Below, piece after piece: positions 55,619 through 63,518 of a stretch of DNA of 64,000 bases; position 1 is the first letter of the stretch, and every line of letters begins with the position of its first letter. This DNA comes from Sulfuritalea sp044359585 (lineage in GTDB: Bacteria > Pseudomonadota > Gammaproteobacteria > Burkholderiales > Rhodocyclaceae), in contig JBIKLV010000008.1 in NCBI GenBank assembly GCA_044359585.1, forward strand, positions 16,492-80,491, written 5' to 3'. Under the pieces are notes generated by a model, which had not been told where the DNA came from, ran no database searches, and saw nothing but the letters and a program-made list of their open reading frames with translations. The position numbers were made by a program, and so were the translations under genes.

Positions 55619-56776
55619 ATGTTCGCTCCTGCCTACTTCGACCACAACGCCACGACGCCGCTCGACGCGCGCGTGCTGGAGGGCATGCTGCCGTACCTGA
55701 CGACGCAGCATGGCAACGCTTCCAGCCGCCACGAATATGGCCGCGCGGCGCGGCGGGCGATCGACGAGGCGCGGCAGCGGGTGGCCCATGCGGTGGGAGC
55801 CCATCCAACCGAGGTGGTTTTCACCAGTGGCGGCACCGAGGCCAACAACCTGTTTGTCAAGGGCGCGGCGGCCTGCCTGAGTCCGGGATTGGTGGCGGTT
55901 TCCGCCATCGAACACCCTTGCGTGCGCGAGCCGGCAAAGGCTTTGCGGCGCGCCGGATGGCGCCTTCGCGAGCTTGCCGTCGATGCGGATTGCCGTGTCG
56001 CCAGCGCCGACTTTCAGGCAGCAATGGATGAGCGGCCGTCCCTGGTGTCGGTGATGTTGGCCAACAACGAAACCGGCGTCGTGCAGGACATTGTTGGGCT
56101 GGCCCAGGCTGCGGCTCCCGCCCGGGCGTGGTTCCATACCGACGCGGTGCAGGCCTTCGGCCGTCGTGCGCTGGATTTCCGCAAACTCAATGCCGCCGGC
56201 GTGCATGCCCTGACGATCTCCGCCCACAAGCTGGGCGGTCCCAAGGGCGCAGGAGCCCTGGTGGTGGACAAGCGCGTCGAATTGCTGCCGCTAATCGCAG
56301 GCGGGGGGCATGAACGCGGACTGCGCTCAGGTACCGAGAATGTTCCCGCGATCGTCGGTTTTGGCCTTGCCGCCGAACTTGGGGTGGCTGATCTCGACGC
56401 CCGTACAAAGCATCTCGCAGCGCTGCGTGCCGAACTGGAATCTGGGCTGGTCGCGCAGGGAGCGACACTGTTCGGCGCGGGCGCCGAACGCCTGCCGAAT
56501 ACCTGCTACTTCGCCATCGATGGCATCGATGGCGAAACGCTGGTCGGCCGGCTCGATCGCGCCGGTTTTGCGGTGGCGGCGGGGGCGGCTTGTTCCAGCG
56601 CAAATCCGGAACCGTCGCACGTGCTGCTGGCCATGGGCGTGCCGTCCTCGCTGGCGCGCGGCGCGGTGCGGGTGAGCCTCGGCGCGGACAACACTGTTGC
56701 GCAGGTGCGCGATTTTCTATCCGTACTAGATACTACAATCTTGCAACTCAAGGGCATGACCGCCCTCACAAGCTGA
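55619..56776 (+). CDS. Second cysteine desulfurase (NifS/IscS-like) between iscR and iscS
   Basis: This 385-residue PLP-dependent class V aminotransferase-fold enzyme removes sulfur from L-cysteine. The PLP lysine is K204 (SAHKLGGPKG) and the catalytic cysteine is C325 (GAACSSANPEPSHVLLAMG). The N-terminus is YFDHNATTPLDARV and the HNNETG-type motif is ANNETGVVQDI. It is clearly related to but diverged from the next gene, iscS, and shorter by 22 residues. It has no good Shine-Dalgarno site and probably depends on the iscR transcript. It may feed a different acceptor, or it may be an older duplicate. It is not a pseudogene: key residues are intact. Confidence 0.9.
   Translation: MFAPAYFDHNATTPLDARVLEGMLPYLTTQHGNASSRHEYGRAARRAIDEARQRVAHAVGAHPTEVVFTSGGTEANNLFVKGAAACLSPGLVAVSAIEHPCVREPAKALRRAGWRLRELAVDADCRVASADFQAAMDERPSLVSVMLANNETGVVQDIVGLAQAAAPARAWFHTDAVQAFGRRALDFRKLNAAGVHALTISAHKLGGPKGAGALVVDKRVELLPLIAGGGHERGLRSGTENVPAIVGFGLAAELGVADLDARTKHLAALRAELESGLVAQGATLFGAGAERLPNTCYFAIDGIDGETLVGRLDRAGFAVAAGAACSSANPEPSHVLLAMGVPSSLARGAVRVSLGADNTVAQVRDFLSVLDTTILQLKGMTALTS
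55999..56015 (+). repeat. Dispersed 17-bp motif copy in the second cysteine desulfurase
   Basis: CGCCAGCGCCGACTTTC is read as ASADF; it differs from the consensus only at the last base. Confidence 0.45.
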
Positions 56777-56792
56777 ACTGGAGACTTTGGTA

Positions 56793-58016
56793 ATGACTGC
56801 AGGCACGAAACTGCCGGTGTATCTCGACTACTCGGCAACCACGCCGGTGGATCCGCGCGTCGCCGCGAAAATGATTCCCTGGCTGACCGAGCATTTCGGC
56901 AACCCGGCCTCGCGTTCCCACGCCTATGGCTGGGAGGCGGAGAAGGCCGTGGAAGATGCGCGCGAAGAGGTTGCGGCGCTGGTTGGGGCCGACTCCAAGG
57001 AAATCGTCTGGACCTCGGGCGCGACGGAATCGAACAACCTTGCGATCAAGGGCGCGGCGCACTTCTACGCCGGCACCAAGGGCAAGCACATCATCACCGT
57101 GTCCACCGAGCACAAGGCGGTGCTGGACACAGTCAAGGAACTGGAGCGTCAGGGCTTCGAGGCTACCTACCTGACGCCGCAGGAAAACGGCCTGATCACC
57201 GTCGAGCAGTTCAAGGCGGCGTTGCGGCCCGATACGGTGGTCGCTTCGGTGATGGCGGTGAACAACGAGATCGGCGTGATCCAGCCGATCGCCGAACTGG
57301 GCGAAATCTGCCGCGAAAAGGGCGTGATCTTCCACGTCGATGCCGCGCAGGCCACCGGCAAGATGCCGATCGACCTGTCGAAGCTGAAGGTCGACCTGAT
57401 GTCCTTCTGCGCACACAAGACCTACGGACCCAAGGGCATCGGCGCGCTCTACGTTCGCCGCAAGCCGCGCGTCCGGCTCGAAGCCCAGATGCATGGTGGC
57501 GGCCACGAGCGCGGCATGCGCTCCGGCACGCTGGCGACGCACCAGATCGTCGGCATGGGCGAGTGCTTCCGTCTTGCCCGCGAGGAAATGGCCACCGAGA
57601 ACGAGCGCATCCGCATGCTGCGCGACAAGCTGCTGAAGGGTCTGATGGATATCGAGGAAACCTACATCAATGGCGACATCGAGCAGCGCGTGCCGCACAA
57701 CCTGAACGTCAGCTTCAACTTCGTCGAGGGTGAATCGCTGATCATGGCGATCAAGGACATCGCGGTATCCTCCGGCTCAGCCTGTACCTCGGCCAGCCTG
57801 GAACCGTCCTACGTGCTGCGTTCGCTGGGACGTTCCGACGAACTGGCACACAGTTCGATCCGCTTCACCCTCGGCCGCTTCACGACGGAAGCCGATGTCG
57901 ATTTCACCATCAAACTGCTGCACGACAAACTCGGCAAGCTGCGCGAGTTGTCCCCGCTTTGGGAAATGTTCAAGGACGGCGTCGATCTGAATTCAGTGCA
58001 GTGGGCAGCGCATTAA
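56793..58016 (+). CDS. iscS: Cysteine desulfurase IscS
   Basis: This 407-residue enzyme delivers persulfide sulfur to IscU and to tRNA thiolation. The start at ATG 56793 has GGAG about 10 bases upstream. Features include LDYSATTPVDPRVAAKM, the PLP lysine K209 (CAHKTYGPKGIGALYV) and C331 in the mobile loop (SSGSACTSASLEPSYVLRSLG). The C-terminal IscU-docking part ends LWEMFKDGVDLNSVQWAAH. Length and sequence match proteobacterial IscS (404 in E. coli). It is the more conventional of the two desulfurases here. Confidence 0.97.
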   Translation: MTAGTKLPVYLDYSATTPVDPRVAAKMIPWLTEHFGNPASRSHAYGWEAEKAVEDAREEVAALVGADSKEIVWTSGATESNNLAIKGAAHFYAGTKGKHIITVSTEHKAVLDTVKELERQGFEATYLTPQENGLITVEQFKAALRPDTVVASVMAVNNEIGVIQPIAELGEICREKGVIFHVDAAQATGKMPIDLSKLKVDLMSFCAHKTYGPKGIGALYVRRKPRVRLEAQMHGGGHERGMRSGTLATHQIVGMGECFRLAREEMATENERIRMLRDKLLKGLMDIEETYINGDIEQRVPHNLNVSFNFVEGESLIMAIKDIAVSSGSACTSASLEPSYVLRSLGRSDELAHSSIRFTLGRFTTEADVDFTIKLLHDKLGKLRELSPLWEMFKDGVDLNSVQWAAH

Positions 58017-58028
58017 AGGAGCATCAAA

Positions 58029-58412
58029 ATGGCATACAGTGAGAAAGTACTCGAACACTACGAAAATCCCCGCAACGTGGGTTCCTTCGGCAAGGATGAC
58101 GAAGGCGTCGCCACCGGCATGGTCGGCGCGCCGGCCTGCGGCGATGTGATGAAGCTGCAGATCAAGGTCGGCAAGGACGGCATCATCGAAGATGCCAAGT
58201 TCAAGACCTATGGCTGCGGTTCGGCCATCGCGTCCTCGTCGCTGGTGACCGAGTGGGTCAAGGGCAAGACGCTGGATCAGGCACTGGACATCAAGAACAC
58301 CCAGATCGCCGAAGAACTGGCGTTGCCGCCGGTCAAGATCCACTGCTCCATCCTTGCCGAGGATGCGATCAAGGCCGCGGTGGCCGATTACCGAAAGAAA
58401 CAGGGAGCCTGA
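58029..58412 (+). CDS. iscU: Fe-S cluster scaffold IscU
   Basis: This 127-residue scaffold has three ligand cysteines: C37 (GAPACGDVMKLQ, with D39), C63 (YGCGSAIASSS) and C106 (KIHCSILAEDA). The LPPVK motif, recognised by HscA, precedes the last Cys. It has a strong AGGAG site (AAAGGAGCATCAAAATG). Length matches the family (128 in E. coli). Confidence 0.97.
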   Translation: MAYSEKVLEHYENPRNVGSFGKDDEGVATGMVGAPACGDVMKLQIKVGKDGIIEDAKFKTYGCGSAIASSSLVTEWVKGKTLDQALDIKNTQIAEELALPPVKIHCSILAEDAIKAAVADYRKKQGA

Positions 58413-58413
58413 G

Positions 58414-58821
58414 ATGAGTGCCTGCACCACACCTGCGACCGATACCGCCGTCATGCCCGAGGCTCCGCCGGCCAGTTGGCAGGGGAGCGAGAGCGCGAGT
58501 CCCGTGACCCTCAGCGAGCGCGCCGCCGACCACATCGCCAAGTACATCGCCAAACGTGGCAAGGGCCTCGGCATCCGCCTCGGCGTGCGCACTTCGGGTT
58601 GCTCGGGCATGGCCTACAAGCTTGAATTCGCGGACGCGTCCAATGTCGAGGACATCGTGTTCGTCAGCCACGGCGTCAAGGTGCTGGTTGACCCGAAGAG
58701 CCTGCCCTATCTGGCTGGCACCGAGCTCGACTATGCCCGCGAGGGCCTCAACGAGGGTTTCAAGTTCAACAACCCGAACGTGAAGGACGCCTGCGGTTGC
58801 GGCGAATCGTTCAATACCTGA
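58414..58821 (+). CDS. iscA: A-type Fe-S carrier IscA, with N-terminal extension
   Basis: This 135-residue protein starts at ATG 58414 behind GGGAG, one base after the iscU stop. The conserved part starts at about residue 30 (VTLSERAADHIAKYIAKRG). The three ligand cysteines are in TSGCSGMAYKLEF and ACGCGESF. The first about 28 residues (Thr/Pro/Ala-rich) are not found in the usual 107-residue IscA. A later Met at about 58453 would shorten but not remove this extension. Function: carries and delivers iron or Fe-S clusters to targets. Confidence 0.93.
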   Translation: MSACTTPATDTAVMPEAPPASWQGSESASPVTLSERAADHIAKYIAKRGKGLGIRLGVRTSGCSGMAYKLEFADASNVEDIVFVSHGVKVLVDPKSLPYLAGTELDYAREGLNEGFKFNNPNVKDACGCGESFNT

Positions 58822-58842
58822 TGCGTATTCGTTGATCGCGTA

Positions 58843-59385
58843 ATGGCCACGTTCGACCTCGATTTTTCCGCCGACCACTTCACGCTGTTCGGCCTGCCGC
58901 GGGTGCAGGCGCTGGATCTCGCAAGTCTGGAAAACAGCTTTCGCGCGATCCAGGCCAAGGTGCATCCGGACAAGCATGCCCACGCCGCCGATTCCGATCG
59001 TCGCCTCGCGATGCAGTGGGCGACGCGGGTCAATGAGGCCTTCCAGACCCTGAAGTCGCCCGGATTGCGCGCACGCTATCTGCTCGGCCTGCTTGGTCAC
59101 GATCCGCAGATCGAAAGCAACACGGCGATGCCCACGGAATTCCTGGTGGACCAGATGGAGTTGCGCGAAGCGGTAATGGATGCGCGCGCCGCGGCCGACG
59201 AAGGCGCGCTGGACGAGGTGCGCAATCGCTTGCTGGGCGAGATCAAGGCCGACTACGCGAACCTCGCGGAACTGATCGACGTTTCCAGGGATTTCGCCGC
59301 GGCGTCGACGTTGGTACGCCAACTCATGTTCCAGGAAAAACTTTTGACCGAAGTCGACGACGCGCTAGAAGCGGTCACGGCTTGA
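58843..59385 (+). CDS. hscB: Fe-S assembly co-chaperone HscB
   Basis: This 180-residue J-type co-chaperone brings IscU to HscA and stimulates its ATPase. The J domain carries HPD at residues 41-43 (VHPDKH), with FTLFGLP ahead of it. The C-terminal helical bundle (ARYLLGLLGHDPQIESN, FLVDQMELREAV) binds IscU. It lies 21 bp after iscA, and 99 bp separate it from hscA. Confidence 0.95.
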   Translation: MATFDLDFSADHFTLFGLPRVQALDLASLENSFRAIQAKVHPDKHAHAADSDRRLAMQWATRVNEAFQTLKSPGLRARYLLGLLGHDPQIESNTAMPTEFLVDQMELREAVMDARAAADEGALDEVRNRLLGEIKADYANLAELIDVSRDFAAASTLVRQLMFQEKLLTEVDDALEAVTA

Positions 59386-59484
59386 GTTTCACGCCACGGT
59401 GATATGGCGCTTCTGATGACCAGATCGCCTCGCTCGACTACCACCGGTTGCTCCGAACACGTTATTTTTCGCTAAAAGAAAAAC

Positions 59485-61350
59485 ATGGCACTACTTCAGA
59501 TTGCGGAGCCAGGGGAGTCCGCGGCGCCGCACGAGCATCGCCTCGCGGTCGGCATCGACCTCGGCACGACCAACTCGCTTGTGGCCACCGTCAGGAGCGG
59601 CATGGGCGTTGTTCTCAACGACGTTCAGGGCAGGCCGCTGCTGCCCTCGGTGGTCGCCTATGCTGCCGACGGCAGCGTCGATGTCGGATACGGTGCCGAG
59701 GCGAAGCAGTCCATCGACCCGAAGAACACCATCATATCGGTCAAGCGCTTCATGGGCCGCGGCCGCCGCGACATCGCGCACATCGAAACCCTGCCGTACG
59801 ATTTTGTCGATACCGAAGGCATGGTCAAGCTGCGCACCATCGCCGGCATCAAGAGCCCGGTCGAAGTCTCTGCCGAAATTCTGCGCACCATGCGCGATCG
59901 CGCCGAGGCGTCGCTCGGCGGTGAATTGACCGGCGCCGTGATCACCGTCCCGGCTTACTTCGATGACGCCCAGCGCCAGGCGACCAAGGATGCGGCGCGA
60001 CTGGCCGGCCTCAACGTGCTGCGCCTGCTCAACGAACCGACGGCGGCCGCGATTGCCTACGGGCTCGACAATTCGGCTGAAGGCATCTATGCGGTGTTCG
60101 ACCTCGGTGGCGGCACCTTCGATATTTCCATCCTGAAGTTGTCCAAGGGCGTTTTCGAAGTCATGGCCACCGGTGGCGACTCGGCGCTCGGCGGCGACGA
60201 TTTCGACCATCGCGTCTTCTGCTGGATCATCGAGCAGGCAAAGCTGGCGCCGCTTTCGCCGCAGGATGTGAGGCTGCTGCAGGTGCGCGCCCGCGAGGCC
60301 AAGGAACAGTTGTCGCAGCATGGCCAGGCGCCGATCACGGTCAAGCTGGGCAGCGGCGAGTACGTCGACCTGACGCTGACCACCGAAGTGTTCACCGAAA
60401 TCACCCGGACCCTGGTGCAGAAGGCGCTGACGCCTACCAAGAAAGCCTTGCGCGACGCCGGACTCACGGTGGACGAGGTACGCGGGGTGGTGATGGTGGG
60501 CGGCTCGACGCGCATGCCGCAGATCCAGCATGCCGTGGCGGAGTTGTTCAAGCAGGAACCCCTCAACAACCTCGATCCGGAAAAGGTCGTGGCGCTAGGT
60601 GCGGCGATCCAGGCCAATCTGCTGGCCGGAAATCGCGCTGCCGGCGATGACTGGCTGCTGCTCGACGTGATCCCGCTTTCACTGGGCCTCGAAACCATGG
60701 GTGGCCTGGTGGAGAAGGTCATCCCGCGCAACTCGACGATCCCCATCGCGCGCGCGCAGGAGTTCACCACCTTCAAGGACGGCCAGACCGCCATGGCCAT
60801 CCACGTCGTGCAGGGCGAACGCGAACTGGTCTCCGATTGCCGCAGCCTGGCCCGTTTCGAGTTGCGCGGCATGCCGCCGATGGTGGCGGGCGCAGCGCGG
60901 ATCCGGGTAACCTTCCAGGTCGATGCCGACGGCCTGCTTTCGGTGACGGCGCGCGAACAGACCACGGGGCGCGAGGCGCGTGTCGAGGTCAAGCCGTCCT
61001 ACGGCCTTTCCGACGACGAGATTGCGGGCATGCTGAAAGACAGCTTCAGCCATGCCGGCGACGATGCTTTCCGCCGCGCCCTGCGTGAGGCGCAGGTGGA
61101 GGCGCAGCGCCTGATCGAAGCCACCCGGTCGGCGCTGCAGGATTCCGCCGACCTCCTGTCGGAAACGGAACGGGCACATGTCGGCGCCGCTCTGGCCAAA
61201 ACGCAGGCAGTGATGATCGGCGACGATCGTCGCGCAATCGACGAGGCGATGCGCGGCCTTAGCGCCGCCACCAATGAATTCGCGGCACGACGCATGAACC
61301 AGAGCGTACAGCGCGCGCTGGCCGGCCGCAACGTGGACCAGATTACATGA
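59485..61350 (+). CDS. hscA: Fe-S assembly chaperone HscA (Hsp70-type)
   Basis: This 621-residue Hsp70 is specialised for IscU. ATPase motifs are GIDLGTTNSLVATV, FDLGGGTFDISILKL and VVMVGGSTRMPQIQ. The peptide-binding domain includes LLDVIPLSLGLETMGGLVEK, with a typical helical lid after about residue 510. Length matches E. coli HscA (616). Its stop overlaps the fdx ATG as ATGA, indicating coupling. No strong SD precedes the ATG (AAAAGAAAAAC). Confidence 0.97.
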   Translation: MALLQIAEPGESAAPHEHRLAVGIDLGTTNSLVATVRSGMGVVLNDVQGRPLLPSVVAYAADGSVDVGYGAEAKQSIDPKNTIISVKRFMGRGRRDIAHIETLPYDFVDTEGMVKLRTIAGIKSPVEVSAEILRTMRDRAEASLGGELTGAVITVPAYFDDAQRQATKDAARLAGLNVLRLLNEPTAAAIAYGLDNSAEGIYAVFDLGGGTFDISILKLSKGVFEVMATGGDSALGGDDFDHRVFCWIIEQAKLAPLSPQDVRLLQVRAREAKEQLSQHGQAPITVKLGSGEYVDLTLTTEVFTEITRTLVQKALTPTKKALRDAGLTVDEVRGVVMVGGSTRMPQIQHAVAELFKQEPLNNLDPEKVVALGAAIQANLLAGNRAAGDDWLLLDVIPLSLGLETMGGLVEKVIPRNSTIPIARAQEFTTFKDGQTAMAIHVVQGERELVSDCRSLARFELRGMPPMVAGAARIRVTFQVDADGLLSVTAREQTTGREARVEVKPSYGLSDDEIAGMLKDSFSHAGDDAFRRALREAQVEAQRLIEATRSALQDSADLLSETERAHVGAALAKTQAVMIGDDRRAIDEAMRGLSAATNEFAARRMNQSVQRALAGRNVDQIT

Positions 61351-61694
61351 CCCAGATCATCGTTTTGCCCCATGTCGAGCTTTGCCCGGACGGAGCGGTA
61401 CTCGACGCCGAACCCGGCATCTCGGTTTGCGACGCACTGCTCGCCAACGACATCGAGATCGAGCACGCCTGCGAGAAGTCCTGCGCCTGCACCACCTGCC
61501 ATGTCGTGGTCCGAGAGGGCATCGAGTCGCTGGGCGACGCCGAGGAACTCGAAGATGACATGCTCGACAAGGCCTGGGGTCTGGAGCCGAATTCGCGCCT
61601 GTCGTGCCAGGCCATTGTCGGCCGCACGCCGCTGGTGATCGAGATTCCGAAGTACACCATCAACATGGTCAAGGAAGGGCATTCGAAGAAATGA
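61347..61694 (+). CDS. fdx: 2Fe-2S ferredoxin of the isc operon
   Basis: This 115-residue adrenodoxin-type ferredoxin has ligands C42, C48, C51 (ACEKSCACTTC) and C87 (SRLSCQA); C46 is the extra non-ligand Cys of this group. It supplies electrons for cluster assembly by IscS/IscU. It overlaps hscA by 4 bp at its start and iscX by 4 bp at its end. Confidence 0.97.
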   Translation: MTQIIVLPHVELCPDGAVLDAEPGISVCDALLANDIEIEHACEKSCACTTCHVVVREGIESLGDAEELEDDMLDKAWGLEPNSRLSCQAIVGRTPLVIEIPKYTINMVKEGHSKK

Positions 61695-61885
61695 AGTGGA
61701 CTGACAGCCTCGACATCGCCATCGAACTTTCCGAGGCGCACCCCGATGTCGATCCGACGCGCATCAATTTCGTCGACCTGATGCGCTGGGTCATGGCGCT
61801 GCCGGGTTTCGAGGAAAACGAAACCCACTGCGGCGAAAAGAAGCTGGAAGCGATCCAGCAGGCCTGGATCGACGAACTGGAATAG
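61691..61885 (+). CDS. iscX: Fe-S assembly protein IscX
   Basis: This 64-residue protein starts MKWTDSLDIAIELSEAHPDVDP and has the family phrases FVDLMRWVMALPGF and KLEAIQQAWIDE. The start at 61691 overlaps the fdx stop (ATGA). IscX binds IscS and iron and modulates desulfurase activity. It is the last typical isc gene. Confidence 0.95.
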   Translation: MKWTDSLDIAIELSEAHPDVDPTRINFVDLMRWVMALPGFEENETHCGEKKLEAIQQAWIDELE

Positions 61886-61889
61886 TCCG

Positions 61890-62663
61890 GTGCTGGTCGA
61901 CACCCACTGCCACCTGGACGCCGCGGAATTCGACGCTGATCGGGCGGAAGTGGCGGCAGCGGCGGCTCGCGGCGGGGTGGGGCGGATCGTCGTGCCTGCG
62001 GTGGAACGCGCCAATTTCGGTGCCGTCGCCTCCGTTTGCCGGGACTATCCGGGCTGCGCGGCCGCCTTTGGCATCCATCCCATGTATGTCGATCGCGCGC
62101 GCGAGGAAGACCTTGACGCCTTGCGCGAAACGGTGCGGCGCGAACAGCCGTCGGCCGTCGGCGAAATCGGCCTCGACCAGTTCGTCGAATCGCGCGACGA
62201 TGCGCGCCAGGAGTTCTATTTCAGCGCCCAGCTGCAGATCGCCCGCGACAACGACCTGCCGGTCCTGCTGCACGTCAGGCGGGCGATCGATCCCGTGCTC
62301 AAGGCCTTGCGTCGCTGCCGCGTCGCCGGCGGCATCGCACATGCATTCAACGGCAGCCGGCAGCAGGCCGATGAATTCATCAAGCTCGGCTTCAAGCTCG
62401 GCTTCGGCGGCGCCATGACTTTCCCTCGGGCCAGCCGCATACGGGAGCTCGCCGCGAGCCTGCCGCTCGACGCGATCGTACTCGAAACCGATGCGCCGGA
62501 TATTCCGCCGGAGTGGCAAGCCGGCACCCGCAACTCGCCGGATCAGTTGCCGCGCATCGCTCGGATGCTAGCCGACCTGCGTGGCGTCGCCGTCGAAGTG
62601 ATCGCCGACGCTACCACCCGCAACGCGACGACCGTCCTTCCCGGGTTGGCGCGGATACACTAA
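61890..62663 (+). CDS. TatD-family metal-dependent hydrolase
   Basis: This 257-residue amidohydrolase-fold protein begins at GTG 61890, 4 bp after iscX, and is likely in the same transcript. Metal ligands include VDTHCHLD (HxH), AVGEIGLD (Glu), LLHVRRA (His), IAHAFNGS (His) and LETDAPDIPP (Asp). Family members are 3'-5' DNA exonucleases or D-aminoacyl-tRNA deacylase-like enzymes; which applies here is not settled by sequence (closer in length to YjjV-type). It is not a Tat translocon part. Confidence 0.9.
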   Translation: MLVDTHCHLDAAEFDADRAEVAAAAARGGVGRIVVPAVERANFGAVASVCRDYPGCAAAFGIHPMYVDRAREEDLDALRETVRREQPSAVGEIGLDQFVESRDDARQEFYFSAQLQIARDNDLPVLLHVRRAIDPVLKALRRCRVAGGIAHAFNGSRQQADEFIKLGFKLGFGGAMTFPRASRIRELAASLPLDAIVLETDAPDIPPEWQAGTRNSPDQLPRIARMLADLRGVAVEVIADATTRNATTVLPGLARIH

Positions 62664-62725
62664 CGCTCAGGCAACCAGACACCCCCTGGCGATGAAACAC
62701 GCGAAAACGAAGTTTCAGTGGAGGC

Positions 62726-62748
62726 TAACGCCGGTATCATCGGCGTTA
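62726..62748 (+). terminator. Hairpin after the TatD-family gene, possible terminator of the isc transcript
   Basis: A perfect 8-bp stem TAACGCCG / CGGCGTTA with a 7-base loop lies about 60 bp after the stop. No T-run follows, so it may be a stem-loop of another kind. Confidence 0.3.
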
Positions 62749-62779
62749 AGCTCAGCGGCCGTAGCTAAAGGCGAATTGA

Positions 62780-62814
62780 AGGCCCCCCACCCCCGTCCCC
62801 GCCCCAAGGCGGGG
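62780..62814. repeat. C-rich element with GC hairpin (REP-like)
   Basis: GGCCCCCCACCCCCGTCCCC is followed by the stem CCCCGCC / GGCGGGG around CCAA. Short C-rich stem-loops of this look are dispersed intergenic repeats in some proteobacteria. Only one copy is in this window, so the repeat nature is inferred. Confidence 0.3.
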
Positions 62815-62920
62815 CTACTATCCAGCTCGTTTTGTTCGACAATCCCCCGTCGCTTCGAACGAGTTGTTTCACGTTAAGTTTTTTGCACCCCCACGACCAA
62901 CCCATAACAGGAGCTATCCC

Positions 62921-63424
62921 ATGAGCACAACCGTAACCCTGCGCGGCACGCCGGTGCGCGTCGAAGGCGACCTTCCCGCCACCGGAGCCAAGGCGCCCGA
63001 TTTCAAGCTGACCAGTGGCACCCTCGCCGACGTGTCACTAAAGGACTTTGCCGGCAAGCGCAAGGTCCTCAACATCTATCCGAGCATCGACACGCCGACC
63101 TGCGCCAAGTCGACCCGCAAGTTCAACGAGGCTGCCAGTGGCCTGACCAACACCGTCGTGCTCTGTGTTTCCGGCGACCTTCCATTCGCCGCCAAGCGCT
63201 TCTGCGAGATGGAAGGGCTGGCCAACGTCTCCCACCTGTCCACCTTCCGCCATCCGGAGTTTCTCAAGCAGTGGGGCGTCGGTTTCGCCGAGGGGCCGAT
63301 GGTCGGCCTGACCGTGCGCGCCGTCGTGGTGCTCGATGAAAGCGACAAGGTGATTCACGCCGAGATGGTCCCGGAAATCGGGCAGGAGCCGAATTACGAT
63401 GCGGCGCTGAAGGTTCTCGGTTGA
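62921..63424 (+). CDS. tpx: Thiol peroxidase Tpx
   Basis: This 167-residue atypical 2-Cys peroxiredoxin reduces lipid and other hydroperoxides, using thioredoxin as reductant. The peroxidatic Cys is C61 (IDTPTCAKSTRKFN) and the resolving Cys is C95 (AKRFCEMEGL), at the same positions as in E. coli Tpx. The ATG at 62921 has AGGAG 7 bases upstream, and the product starts MSTTVTLRGTPVRVEG, the normal family start. It is followed by a strong intrinsic terminator. It is separated from the isc group by 257 bp and so is probably its own unit. Confidence 0.97.
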   Translation: MSTTVTLRGTPVRVEGDLPATGAKAPDFKLTSGTLADVSLKDFAGKRKVLNIYPSIDTPTCAKSTRKFNEAASGLTNTVVLCVSGDLPFAAKRFCEMEGLANVSHLSTFRHPEFLKQWGVGFAEGPMVGLTVRAVVVLDESDKVIHAEMVPEIGQEPNYDAALKVLG

Positions 63425-63444
63425 TCGGATGAAGGTTGCCGTCG

Positions 63445-63461
63445 CGCCAGCGCCGACTCTT
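63445..63461 (+). repeat. Dispersed 17-bp motif CGCCAGCGCCGACTCTT, intergenic copy
   Basis: This copy lies between the tpx stop and the terminator stem and is identical to the copies at 15472 and 50385. Confidence 0.55.
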
Positions 63462-63470
63462 GAGCAAAAC

Positions 63471-63495
63471 AACGGGAGCTTCGGCTCCCGTTTTT
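63471..63495 (+). terminator. Intrinsic terminator of tpx
   Basis: A 9-bp stem AACGGGAGC / GCTCCCGTT with a TTCG tetraloop is followed by a T-run; this is a textbook rho-independent terminator about 47 bp after the tpx stop. Confidence 0.93.
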
Positions 63496-63518
63496 CCGGA
63501 CGAGCGGAGACGGCGGGC

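Noticed and set aside
59386..59484. Separate promoter for hscA in the 99-bp gap after hscB
   Set aside because: No convincing -35/-10 pair or IscR site was found; the gap could hold a weak one but the sequence does not show it.
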